Assembly (NCBI RefSeq): GCF_016925615.1
Contig: NZ_CP070499.1
Location: 434,001-498,000 of the forward strand
Direction of reading: 5' to 3'
Origin: Natronosporangium hydrolyticum
GTDB lineage: Bacteria > Actinomycetota > Actinomycetes > Mycobacteriales > Micromonosporaceae
Length of the DNA stretch: 64,000 bases
The stretch's first letter is position 1. The number at the start of each line of letters is the position of its first letter. A program made the position numbers and the translations under genes. Shown piece by piece: positions 34,148 to 44,240 of the stretch. The notes under the pieces are model-generated. The model worked only from the letters and a program-made list of their open reading frames with translations. It searched no databases and was not told the origin of the DNA.

Positions 34148-35629
34148 CTAGTGGAGCTGGCAGGCGAGGCCGGCGGCGTCGCCGGCATCGCCGTTGCCGA
34201 GCAGGCCGAAGCTGGTGGCGGCGCCCGGGCTCAGCGATCCGTTCCAGGCTTCGTTGGTCACGCTCACCTCCGAGCCGGACTGACTGTGGATGCCGCCCCA
34301 GAGTTGGTCGACCACCTGACCATCGGGGAAGGTCCAGCTGACTGTCCAACCGCTACCGGCGCTGTCGCCGCTGTTGGTGACGCTCACATCGGCCTGGAAG
34401 CCGCCTTGCCAGTCGCTGACCACCTGGTACTCGGCGATACAGCCGCCGGTCGGCGGCGTGGTCGGCGGTGTGGTGGGCGGTGTGGTCGGTGGTGTGGTGG
34501 GCGGGGTGGTCGGCGGGGTGGTCGGCGGGAAGCGCACCACCTGGTCGTCGGCGGGGGTCGGGGTCGCCCGGCCGTCCCGGTTGCTGGTGGCGATCCACAG
34601 CCAACCGTCCGGACCCACGGTCACCGTCCGCAGCCGGCCGTACTCGCCAGAGAGGACCGCGGTCGGCTCGCCGGGGCCGCTGCCGGCCAGCGGCACCGTC
34701 CACAGTTGCCGGCCGCGTAGCGACGCTACGAACAGGTGGTCGTCGGCGACCGCGACGCCGCTCGGGGAGGCCTCCGCCGGAGCCCAGATCAGTGCCGGGT
34801 CGATCAGCTGCGAGTCCGGCGGCTGGCAGGGGCCCTCGCAGATCGGCCAGCCGTAGTTGCCGCCGGGCTCGATCAGGTTTACCTCGTCCCACAGGTCCTC
34901 ACCGAACTCGCTCGCCCACAGTCGACCTTGGCTGTCCCAGGCCATCCCTTGGACGTTCCGCAGCCCGTACGCGTAGATCGGCGAGCCGGGGAACGGATTG
35001 TCGGCTGGGACGTCTCCCTCGGGGGTGACCCGCAGGATCGCCCCGGCCAGGTTGTCGAGGTCCTGGGAGAGGTCAGGGTCACCGGCGTCGCCGGTGGCCA
35101 CGTAGAGCATCCCGTCCGGGCCGAACTCGATCCGGCCACCGTGGTGGATGAACGCACCGCGGGGGATCCCGGTGAGCACCGGCTGCGCCGACTGCGGATT
35201 GTCGACCGGGAAGCGTACGACCCGGTTGTCGGTCGTGGTGGTGTGGTACGCGTACACCCAGTTGTCGTCGCCGGGTGCCCGGGCCAGGCCGAGCAGCCCG
35301 CCCTCGCCGGCGGTGTCGACGCCGGGCAGGGTGGCCACCGGTTGCGCCGGCTGTCCAGGGGCGACCCGGACGAGTTGGGCGTCGTCGCGTTCGGCGACCA
35401 GCGCCGATCCGTCCGGCAGGAAGGTGGTCCCCCATGGCACCTCCAGCCCGGTGGCGACCACGTCAGGTTGGGTGAAGTCGAAGCCGGCCACCTGGGCGGC
35501 GGCCGGTTGGGGCGCGAGGAGTCCGGTGGCGACCGCGCCGCCGGTAGCGACCACGGTGGCGACGCCGGTCGCCAGGGCCCGGCGCCACCTCGTACTCCGG
35601 TGGGGTTGCTGGCTGCTGATCACGAGCAT
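34148..35629 (-). CDS. Secreted PQQ-type sugar dehydrogenase with C-terminal CBM2
   Basis: A 493-residue secreted protein. A signal peptide (1-46, with a twin Arg in TRWRRAL and ending PAAAQ) precedes a soluble glucose/sorbosone dehydrogenase-type beta-propeller (about 50-365): VVATGLEVPWGTTFLPDGS, GEGGLLGLA, FIHHGGRIEFGPDGMLYVAT and LWASEFGEDLWDEVNLIEPG. A (PPTT)n linker and a CBM2 (about 392-493: CIAEYQVVSDWQGGFQADV) follow. It may oxidise sugars at the cellulose surface using PQQ. GTG 35623 is an alternative start, better spaced from GAGAGG. A perfect CebR-like box lies about 240 bases upstream. Confidence 0.83.
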   Translation of the reverse strand: MLVISSQQPHRSTRWRRALATGVATVVATGGAVATGLLAPQPAAAQVAGFDFTQPDVVATGLEVPWGTTFLPDGSALVAERDDAQLVRVAPGQPAQPVATLPGVDTAGEGGLLGLARAPGDDNWVYAYHTTTTDNRVVRFPVDNPQSAQPVLTGIPRGAFIHHGGRIEFGPDGMLYVATGDAGDPDLSQDLDNLAGAILRVTPEGDVPADNPFPGSPIYAYGLRNVQGMAWDSQGRLWASEFGEDLWDEVNLIEPGGNYGWPICEGPCQPPDSQLIDPALIWAPAEASPSGVAVADDHLFVASLRGRQLWTVPLAGSGPGEPTAVLSGEYGRLRTVTVGPDGWLWIATSNRDGRATPTPADDQVVRFPPTTPPTTPPTTPPTTPPTTPPTTPPTGGCIAEYQVVSDWQGGFQADVSVTNSGDSAGSGWTVSWTFPDGQVVDQLWGGIHSQSGSEVSVTNEAWNGSLSPGAATSFGLLGNGDAGDAAGLACQLH

Positions 35630-35868
35630 GCCTCTCTGTCGAGTGGACGCCCGGACCGTCGAGGCCGTTGGTAGTTGAGCCCGGCGCGAGGCCGGGCCGT
35701 TGCCCTATTACCGCCGTCGGCCTCCGCCGGCCAGGGCGGTGGGTCGTGGCTCGCGCGCGGCTCCCCGGGAATCCTCTCCGCTGTCGTGGATCATGTCAAC
35801 GTTGGTCGTCGATATCGTGGGATCGGCCGTTGACAATTGGGCTACTCCCTGTCACGCTGGACACTGGC

Positions 35869-35882
35869 TGGGAGCGCTCCCA
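35869..35882. promoter_or_regulatory. CebR-like operator TGGGAGCGCTCCCA
   Basis: A perfect 14-bp palindrome identical to the described Streptomyces CebR consensus, upstream of the CBM2-containing sugar dehydrogenase gene. A second site stands before the GH6 cellulase gene, so both secreted cellulose-binding enzymes are probably induced together by cellobiose-type sugars. Confidence 0.8.
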
Positions 35883-35950
35883 CGCTCCCGGCCTGGGCAG
35901 CTCAGCGCAGCAGCCGCAGCCCCGGTCAGCTGAGCTGTGACCCCTCCTGA

Positions 35951-35992
35951 GACGGTCCGTCGGGCGCCGGCTTCGGCGCCCGACGGACCGTC
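35951..35992. terminator. Perfect 19-bp hairpin between divergent genes
   Basis: Arms beginning GACGGTCCGTCGGGC are exactly complementary around the loop GCTT. The hairpin is 71 bases before the kinase start and lies between divergent genes, so neither neighbour needs it as a terminator. It may insulate antisense transcription or lie in the kinase leader. Confidence 0.5.
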
Positions 35993-36063
35993 CGCCCGAC
36001 CCCCACTGCGACCACCGCCAATGCTGCTCAGCACCGCGCGCTTCGGCGTGGCACGATCGCGCC

Positions 36064-37230
36064 ATGGGACTGGTGCCACTGCTGTGGCGGGCGCTGGCGG
36101 TGTTCCGGGTCGCCGCCCTCGGGTACGCCCTGCTGCTGATCGCCCGCGACGCCGGCGACTACGCCCGCCCCGCCGCCGCCTGGTGGCTGGCGGTCGTCAT
36201 GGTCGGCTGGACCGCGCTGGTCACCTTCCTATACACCGCCCCTTCGCGGCGCCGATGGCCGCTGCTCGGCGCCGACCTGGCGGTGGCGGTGGCGATCCTC
36301 ACCCTCAGCCCGTGGGTGATCGGCCCGCAGGACCAGGCGGACACGCTGCCGGCGGTGTGGGTGGCGGCACCGGTCGTGGCCTGGGCGGTACGCGGCGGCT
36401 GGCGCACCGGCGCGGCCGCCGCTGTGATCGTCGCCGCGGCGGACATCGCCATCCGCGCCGACGGCGCCACCATCCCGCAGACCACCATCAACGCCACCGT
36501 GCTGCTGCTCTTCGTCGGCTTCATCACCGGGTACGTGGCGACCCTGGCCGGTCGGGCCGAGCAACAGTTGCAGGCGGCGGCCGAACGGGAGGCGGCGACC
36601 CGGGAGCGGGAACGGCTCGCCCGCAGTATCCACGACTCGGTGTTGCAGACCTTGGCGCTGGTGCAACGTCGAGGCGTCGAGTTGGGCGGGGAGGCGGCGC
36701 AGCTCGGCACGCTCGCCGGGGCCCAGGAAGCCACCCTGCGGGCGTTGCTCTCCGATCCGCCCCGGCCCCCGGGGGCCCCGGCTTCCGGGCGTTCGGCTTC
36801 CGGGCGTTCGGCGGAGCCGCCGGCCGACCCGGCAGGGGCGATCATGGAGCTGCAGGCCGAACTTCGGGCCCGGTACGCCGGGCCGCACACCACCATCTCC
36901 GGCCCGGCCGAGCCGGTGCCGCTGCCGGCCGCCACGGCGACCGAACTCGTCGCCGCGGTCGGCGCCGCGCTCGACAACGTCCGAATCCACTGCGGCCCGG
37001 ACACCCCCACCTGGCTGCTGGTAGAAGCAGAGCCGCGGCAGGTCACGGTCACCATCCGCGACGACGGTCCGGGCATCCCGGCCGGGCGGCTGGCGCAGGC
37101 GGCTGCGCAAGGCCGGCTCGGCGTGGCCCAATCGATCGAAGGGCGGCTCCGGGAACTCGGCGGCAGCGCAGTGATCACCTCTGAGCCGGGGCAGGGCACC
37201 GAGGTAGAGCTGCGGCTGCCGCTAACCTGA
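36064..37230 (+). CDS. MacS-like sensor histidine kinase
   Basis: A 388-residue membrane kinase. The N-terminal region (LLWRALAVFRVAALGYALLL; DAGDYARPAAAWWLAVVM) with about five helices to residue 165 matches the DUF5931 sensor of actinobacterial MacS kinases. The HisKA_3-type dimerisation helix has the phospho-acceptor in ARSIHDSVLQTLALVQRRG (about 195). The ATPase domain shows DNVRIHCG, IRDDGPGIP and GVAQSIEGRLRELGG. A Pro/Ser insert with a repeated 15-bp unit (ASGRSASGRSA) lies between. It is four bases before its cognate response regulator gene. Confidence 0.83.
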   Translation: MGLVPLLWRALAVFRVAALGYALLLIARDAGDYARPAAAWWLAVVMVGWTALVTFLYTAPSRRRWPLLGADLAVAVAILTLSPWVIGPQDQADTLPAVWVAAPVVAWAVRGGWRTGAAAAVIVAAADIAIRADGATIPQTTINATVLLLFVGFITGYVATLAGRAEQQLQAAAEREAATRERERLARSIHDSVLQTLALVQRRGVELGGEAAQLGTLAGAQEATLRALLSDPPRPPGAPASGRSASGRSAEPPADPAGAIMELQAELRARYAGPHTTISGPAEPVPLPAATATELVAAVGAALDNVRIHCGPDTPTWLLVEAEPRQVTVTIRDDGPGIPAGRLAQAAAQGRLGVAQSIEGRLRELGGSAVITSEPGQGTEVELRLPLT

Positions 37231-37234
37231 CCAG

Positions 37235-37915
37235 ATGGCAGGCGCGGAGAGCCCAGCGGAGCAGCCGATCCGGGTGATGGTGGTGGACGACCACCCGATG
37301 TGGCGCGACGGGGTGGCGCGCGACCTCACCGAGGCGGGATACGAGGTCGTGGCCACCTTCGGCGAAGGCGCCCAGGCGGTCCGGGTGGCGGCGGCGGTCC
37401 GGCCGCAGGTGGTCGTGCTCGACCTGCACCTGCCCGACCTCACCGGCCCCGAGGTGATCGCCGGCCTGGCCGAGACCGCCCCCCAGGCGCGGGTGCTGAT
37501 CCTGTCGGCGAGTGAGGAGCAGGCGGACGTGCTGGCGGCGGTCACCGCCGGCGCGACCGGTTACCTGGTCAAGTCGGCGGGGCGGGAAGACTTTCTGGCG
37601 GCGGTCGAGCGGACCGCCGCCGGCGAAGCGGTCTTCACGCCGGGCCTGGCCGGGCTGGTGCTGGGGGAGTACCGGCGGCTCGCGGCGGCGCCCACGGACT
37701 CGTCGGGTGCCGGTCCGGCGCCGAGCCTGACCGAGCGGGAGACCGAGGTGCTCCGGCAGGTGGCGAAGGGGCTGTCGTATAAGCAGGTCGCGCAGCGGCT
37801 CGGGGTCTCGCACCGGACGGTGCAGAATCACGTCCAGAACACGCTGGGCAAGCTACAACTGCACAATCGGGTACAACTCACCCGGTACGCGATCGAACAG
37901 GGCCTCGACACCTGA
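37235..37915 (+). CDS. MacR-like NarL/FixJ response regulator
   Basis: A 226-residue regulator. The receiver has MVVDDHPMWRDGV, acceptor Asp in VVVLDLHLPDLTG, Ser in LILSASEE and Lys in YLVKSAGRED. The LuxR-type output domain follows from about 160: SLTERETEVLRQVAKGLSYK, RLGVSHRTVQNHVQNTLGKL and QLTRYAIEQG. It is encoded four bases after the MacS-like kinase gene and should be its phosphorylation target. In streptomycetes the MacRS pair controls membrane-protein and development-related genes; the target set here is unknown. Confidence 0.88.
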   Translation: MAGAESPAEQPIRVMVVDDHPMWRDGVARDLTEAGYEVVATFGEGAQAVRVAAAVRPQVVVLDLHLPDLTGPEVIAGLAETAPQARVLILSASEEQADVLAAVTAGATGYLVKSAGREDFLAAVERTAAGEAVFTPGLAGLVLGEYRRLAAAPTDSSGAGPAPSLTERETEVLRQVAKGLSYKQVAQRLGVSHRTVQNHVQNTLGKLQLHNRVQLTRYAIEQGLDT

Positions 37916-37939
37916 CCGCCCTCCCGCCCTCCCGGCCGA

Positions 37940-38422
37940 TCATGAGCGGCGCGGATGGGGGTCGTCGAGCCGGAGGGTCATGAAGACACTGTTCGGGTCG
38001 AGCTGGTAGTCGCCGAATGGCCCGCACGCCTGGAAGCCGCGGCGGGCGTAGAGCCGCCGGGCCGGGGCGAAGAAGTCCTGGCTGCCGGTCTCCAGGTAGA
38101 GCGCCTGGTAGCCGCGTACGCCGGCTTCGGTGATCAGGTGGTCGAGTAGCGCGGTGCCGACGCCGCGCCCCCGCGCTGCGGTCGCGGTACGCATCGACTT
38201 GATCTCTCCGGCGGTGGGGCTGAGCGCCTTGAGTGCGCCGCAGCCGAGTAGCAGGTCGCCGTCCCGGGCGGTCCACATGGTCACGGCCGGCTCAGTGAGA
38301 CCGGTCAAGTCGAGCGCATGGACGCTCTCCAGCGGTGAGGTCGCGTGCATGTCGACGAGGTGATCACTAATCAGCTGACGTAGGTCGTCGCGGCTGAGGT
38401 CTTCGACTTCGATTCGCAGCAC
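37940..38422 (-). CDS. Single-domain GNAT N-acetyltransferase
   Basis: A 160-residue acetyltransferase. The core GEIKSMRTATAARGRGVGTA is the strand-4/P-loop motif for acetyl-CoA, followed by LLDHLITEAGVRGYQALYLE and FFAPARRLYARRGFQACGPF, the usual end. The pattern (LLGCGALKALSP, GEIKSMRT) resembles the PanZ/ElaA-like small GNATs of actinobacteria; the substrate is unknown. The start is GTG 38422. The stop TGA is contributed by a GATCATGAGC half-element (37938-37947), part of the dispersed repeat family. Confidence 0.82.
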   Translation of the reverse strand: MLRIEVEDLSRDDLRQLISDHLVDMHATSPLESVHALDLTGLTEPAVTMWTARDGDLLLGCGALKALSPTAGEIKSMRTATAARGRGVGTALLDHLITEAGVRGYQALYLETGSQDFFAPARRLYARRGFQACGPFGDYQLDPNSVFMTLRLDDPHPRRS

Positions 38423-38454
38423 GGGGTGATTATCCCCGACTCACCCCCTGCGCC

Positions 38455-38537
38455 GATCATGAGCGTGTTGACCGACACACCGAGCGTGTCGGTCAATACG
38501 CTCATGATCGACCCGGAAGAGCGCTCATGATCGGCCC
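38455..38537. repeat. GATCATGAGC-type palindromic element (class II) plus extra right half
   Basis: The left arm 38455-38478 (GATCATGAGCGTGTTGAC, then CGACAC) pairs with 38486-38509 with one mismatch around a 7-base loop. A second right half, GCTCATGATCGGCCCG, follows at 38522-38537. The inner TTGACCGACAC/GTGTCGGTCAA part is shared with the elements at 25081-25186 and 26178-26238. It lies upstream of both the GNAT and lon genes. Confidence 0.75.
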
Positions 38538-38622
38538 GAGAAAGCGGGGGCGGTATCGCTGAGGGCGAAACCACGGCGGATCGGGAAACAACTGCGCCGG
38601 GCGCACGGTTGACCCTAGTCAG

Positions 38623-38641
38623 TTGAGCCACGTGGGCTCAA
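38623..38641. promoter_or_regulatory. HAIR-like HspR operator upstream of lon
   Basis: TTGAG-N9-CTCAA matches the spacing of the HspR-binding HAIR element (CTTGAGT-N7-ACTCAAG). Here the full repeat is GTTGAGCC-ACGTG-GGCTCAAC (38622-38642), 33 bases before the lon start. HspR control of lon is known in Streptomyces. A TTGACC (about 38609) just upstream could be the -35. Confidence 0.6.
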
Positions 38642-38673
38642 CCTCCCCGAGACGAGTGAGGGTGTGACTGACA

Positions 38674-41049
<2,376 letters not shown>

Positions 41050-41101
41050 CCGGCACCGGGCCGCACCCGGCCGCGCCGGGCCGCACCCGGCAACGACGCC
41101 C

Positions 41102-41132
41102 GGCCCGTCAGTCCAGAGCGGACTGGCGGGCC
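41102..41132. terminator. Bidirectional hairpin between convergent lon and NB-ARC genes
   Basis: Arms GGCCCGTCAGTCC and GGACTGGCGGGCC pair with one mismatch around AGAGC. The hairpin overlaps the stop codon of the minus-strand regulator gene and lies 53 bases after the lon stop. Two copies of CCGGGCCGCACCCGG, each a small hairpin, lie between (about 41056-41095). Confidence 0.55.
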
Positions 41133-42550
41133 GGCGCCGCGGCGTAGGCCCGGATGATCGGGTTGATCTGGTACCGGCCGTCCGGCGTACGCTGCAGCAG
41201 GCTGCGCGCGACCAGAGTGGATAGGGCGCTCCGGGTGGTCGCCGGGTCGAGGCCGGTGACCGGTGCGGCCGTCGACTGGGCAAGGTCGGTTCGGGCGAGG
41301 CTCACCTCCCGCAGCACTAGCGCCGCGTGCGCCGGCAGACCGTGGCAGGCGCTGGCGAGCGCGCGGCGGAGTGGCCCGGGACGGTCCGGGTCGGGACCGT
41401 CGAGCAGACTCAGCGGGTCCTCGGCGTCGACCAGCGCCGCGAGGTAGTCCACAATCGGCAGATCCGGTTGGTCTGCCAGCCGGGCGCCGGCCGCGTGCAG
41501 CGCGACCGGCAGGCCACCGCAGCGGTGGGTCAGCTCGGCTGCCGCCACCGGCTCCGCGGCCACCCGCCCGGCGCCGATGATCCCGCCGAGGAGATCCCGC
41601 GCCGGTTCGGCAGCCAGCGGCTCGACCGACAACCGGCGGGCGCCGTCGTGGGCGACCAGTCCGTTGAGCCGGCACCGGCTGGTCACCAGGACGAGGCAGT
41701 CGCCGCCCGGCAACAGTGGCCGGACCTGACCCGGTTCGGTGGCGTTGTCCAGTAGCACCAGCATCCGTCGCCGGTGGAGCAGGGTACGGTACCGGGCGGC
41801 AAGCGAGTCCACATCGGCGTTTTCGGGTTCCGGGGCGCCGGCCAGGCCGCTGAGGAGCTGGGCGAGGATGGTGCCGACTGGGATCGGCGCCCCGTGCCGA
41901 TCGGCCAGATCGGCGTAGAGCTGGCCATCCGGGTAGCGGCTGGTGAGTCGGTGGGCGGCGTGCTGGGCCAGTGCGCTCTTACCGACGCCGGGCGGGCCGG
42001 TGAGCGCCACCAGGACGCGCGCACCGCCGCGGCGGTTCACCCTGGCGTGACGCGCGATTTCGGTGAGTTCCCGCTCTCGACCGAGGAGCTTCGCCGGCCC
42101 GGGTGGCAGCTGTGGCGCCCGCGGCGGGTCCGGCCGCGCCGGCAAGCCCGGGGAGGGGGGCGACCCCAGCGACCCTGGCGACCCCGGGGAGGGCGGGGGC
42201 ACTGGCCGGTGCCGGCCCCGCCGGTGATCATGAACTCGGTCGCGGGCGGTGGCGAGCATGCCCTGCTCGGCTGGCCCGGCGCCGAGCAGCTGCACCAGCG
42301 CGTCGAACCGGTCGGTCGGGGGGAGAGTCTTTCCGGTGAGGTAGTCGGCTACCACCGTGTGGCTCCAGCCGGCCCGTTCGCCGAGCTCCCGGTAGGTGAG
42401 TTCGGCGCCGCCGCGGCGTCGCGCCTCGCGGCGACGCAGCGCGCGCAGCAGGCGGGCCAGGTCGGGCAGTGTCCGCACGGTGGCGGCGATCGGGTGGAGT
42501 CCGGCGGAGTGCGGACGGTGGGCCGAGCCTGTGGTCGAGGATCCAGTCAC
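41108..42550 (-). CDS. XRE helix-turn-helix / NB-ARC regulator
   Basis: A 480-residue STAND-type regulator. Residues 25-75 hold an XRE-like helix-turn-helix (LTYRELGERAGWSHTVVADY). A Pro/Gly-rich linker with repeated SPGSPGS units follows, then an NB-ARC ATPase from about 160: VALTGPPGVGKSALAQHAA, MLVLLDNATEPGQVRPLLPG, LVLVTSRCRLNGL and GGLPVALHAAGARLAD. A winged-helix-like end (RSLLQRTPDGRYQINPIIRA) closes the protein. It resembles AfsR-type regulators without the TPR region. The GTG 42550 start follows AAGGG; longer extensions lack conservation features. It diverges from the S1 protease gene. Confidence 0.8.
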   Translation of the reverse strand: MTGSSTTGSAHRPHSAGLHPIAATVRTLPDLARLLRALRRREARRRGGAELTYRELGERAGWSHTVVADYLTGKTLPPTDRFDALVQLLGAGPAEQGMLATARDRVHDHRRGRHRPVPPPSPGSPGSLGSPPSPGLPARPDPPRAPQLPPGPAKLLGRERELTEIARHARVNRRGGARVLVALTGPPGVGKSALAQHAAHRLTSRYPDGQLYADLADRHGAPIPVGTILAQLLSGLAGAPEPENADVDSLAARYRTLLHRRRMLVLLDNATEPGQVRPLLPGGDCLVLVTSRCRLNGLVAHDGARRLSVEPLAAEPARDLLGGIIGAGRVAAEPVAAAELTHRCGGLPVALHAAGARLADQPDLPIVDYLAALVDAEDPLSLLDGPDPDRPGPLRRALASACHGLPAHAALVLREVSLARTDLAQSTAAPVTGLDPATTRSALSTLVARSLLQRTPDGRYQINPIIRAYAAAPARQSALD

Positions 42551-42786
42551 ACCGGCGCCCTTCACTCGTCGTATTGAGTTCGGGTCGGACAGTAGCGACG
42601 CTGGCGGTGGTCCGCAACTGGCCTGGTCGCACCCACCCTCGGTGCCGTCGCCGTGCAAGGCCGTACGGCCGTGTCTAACCATGTCCGTAATCCGTGGTGG
42701 TCGATCCGCTCTGGTTACTACCGTCCGGACAGCGACGCGGGCGAGCGCCCGCCGCACGGGGGGTCGACGTACACATGGGAGGAACT

Positions 42787-44019
42787 GTGGCCAGACATCG
42801 GACCACAACAACCACGCTGTTCCGGGCAGCGATGGTGACGGTCGCCGCGACTGCGCTCGCGGTGACCAGCGGCGCCGCCGCCAACGCGCAGCAGGTCACC
42901 GGCGGTACGGCACCGGCCGGCAATCAGGTGGCGCCGAATCAGGACCGGTCGGCGGAGGTCGGCGAAGCCACCCTGCTGGCGGCGCTGCAGCGGGACCTGG
43001 ACCTGACCGAGGCGCAGGCGCAGCGGCTGATGGCGACTCAGGACACGGTGGTCGCCACCGACGCCGAGCTGCAGGAGGAGCTCGGCGAAGCCTATGTCGA
43101 GTCCCGGTTCGACGCGGCGAGCGGCACCCTGACGGTGGCGGTGACTGACGCGGCCGCCGCCGAGACGGTAACGGTGGCCGGCGCCGAGGCCGAGGTGGTG
43201 GGTGACCGGCTCGCCGAGCTCACCGGGATCACCGACGAGCTGGACGCGCTCGCCGAGTCCGACCCGGCGGCGGTCGCCGGCATCGTCTCGTGGAGCGTTG
43301 ATCTCGCCGCCGACCAGGTGGTCGTGACCGTGCTGGCGGACCAGGCGGCCGAGACGGCGGCGGTGACCGGCCAGTTCGGCAGCGCGGTGCAGGTCGAGAC
43401 GACCGAGGCGGCGCCGTCGCTCACCCAGGATCTGCCCTACCTGGATGGCGGCCTCGCCTACAACACCGCTGCCGGCGGTTGCTCCACCGGGTTCAACCTG
43501 AGCCAGGGCTATGTGCTCACGGCCGGGCACTGCCACACGGTGGGGCTGACCGCCAGCGCCTTCGGCCAGACCATCGGGCCGGTCGCGCACCGTAACTTCC
43601 CGGGCGCGGACTACGCCGCGATCCGGGTGACCAACTCGTACTGGATCCAGGGCCCCTGGGTGTGGCTCTATCCCGGGTTCTTCACCATCGTCGGTAACGC
43701 AAGCCCGACCTCGGGTACGGCGGTGTGCAGCTCAGGGCGGACCACCGGCCTGACCTGCGGCACCGTGACCGGCACCGGGGAGTCGGTGAACTTCGGCGGC
43801 ACCGTGGTGAACAACCTGATCCGGCACTCGGCGTGTGTCCGCCAGGGTGACTCGGGCGGTCCGACCTTCACCACCAACGGGTTCGCGGTCGGGACCAACA
43901 CCGGGGCGCAGCTGATCGGTGGCAACTGCACCAACCCGCCGGTCTCGTGGTCGTACCCGACGACCACCTCGCTCGCGGCGTACCAGTCGCTCTACGGCGC
44001 CTCCCTGCTGACCGGCTAA
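42787..44019 (+). CDS. Secreted streptogrisin-type S1 serine protease, copy 1
   Basis: A 410-residue preproenzyme. A signal peptide (about 1-36, ending GAAANAQ) precedes an alpha-lytic-type prodomain of about 175 residues that should act as a folding chaperone. The mature S1 domain has the triad His in LTAGHCHTVG (about 247), Asp in GADYAAIRV and Ser in RQGDSGGPTF (about 355), with Cys pairs as in streptogrisins. GTG 42787 is chosen because GGAGG precedes it at ideal distance; ATG 42775 overlaps that SD. It is a tandem paralogue of the gene at 44241-45521, with similar upstream sequence. Confidence 0.9.
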   Translation: MARHRTTTTTLFRAAMVTVAATALAVTSGAAANAQQVTGGTAPAGNQVAPNQDRSAEVGEATLLAALQRDLDLTEAQAQRLMATQDTVVATDAELQEELGEAYVESRFDAASGTLTVAVTDAAAAETVTVAGAEAEVVGDRLAELTGITDELDALAESDPAAVAGIVSWSVDLAADQVVVTVLADQAAETAAVTGQFGSAVQVETTEAAPSLTQDLPYLDGGLAYNTAAGGCSTGFNLSQGYVLTAGHCHTVGLTASAFGQTIGPVAHRNFPGADYAAIRVTNSYWIQGPWVWLYPGFFTIVGNASPTSGTAVCSSGRTTGLTCGTVTGTGESVNFGGTVVNNLIRHSACVRQGDSGGPTFTTNGFAVGTNTGAQLIGGNCTNPPVSWSYPTTTSLAAYQSLYGASLLTG

Positions 44020-44032
44020 CCCCACCCCCCTT

Positions 44033-44101
44033 GCGGGTTGATCATGGACCTAGGTACATGAACCGGGCCGATTTCGGTCCCGTACCCCATGATCAACCCG
44101 C
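44033..44101. repeat. GATCATGG-type palindromic element (class I) after protease gene
   Basis: The left arm starts GCGGGTTGATCATGG and continues ACCTAGGTAC. The right arm, inverted, reads GCGGGTTGATCATGGGGTAC, so the arms match apart from a 5-base bulge. It starts 14 bases after the first protease stop and may terminate that transcript. Confidence 0.7.
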
Positions 44102-44240
44102 GAGGGCGGGGCGGGGTGTTCGACCGTGTTCAACGGTGTCCAAGATTGCCTGCGCTCGATCGATGAATTCTTTAGCGTCTATCGGCGACGCGCCGAGCGG
44201 TTCGCGCACGGGGGGTCGACTGTGTGCAGGAGGAGAACTA

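Larger units (their letters stand above)
35630..36063. other. Divergent intergenic region with operator and two palindromes
   Basis: This 434-bp gap separates the PQQ-type dehydrogenase gene (minus strand) from the MacS-like kinase gene (plus strand). It holds the perfect CebR-like box at 35869-35882, a 7-bp hairpin GCCCGGC/GCCGGGC at 35679-35697, and a 19-bp perfect hairpin at 35951-35992. I see no coding sequence in it. Confidence 0.6.
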
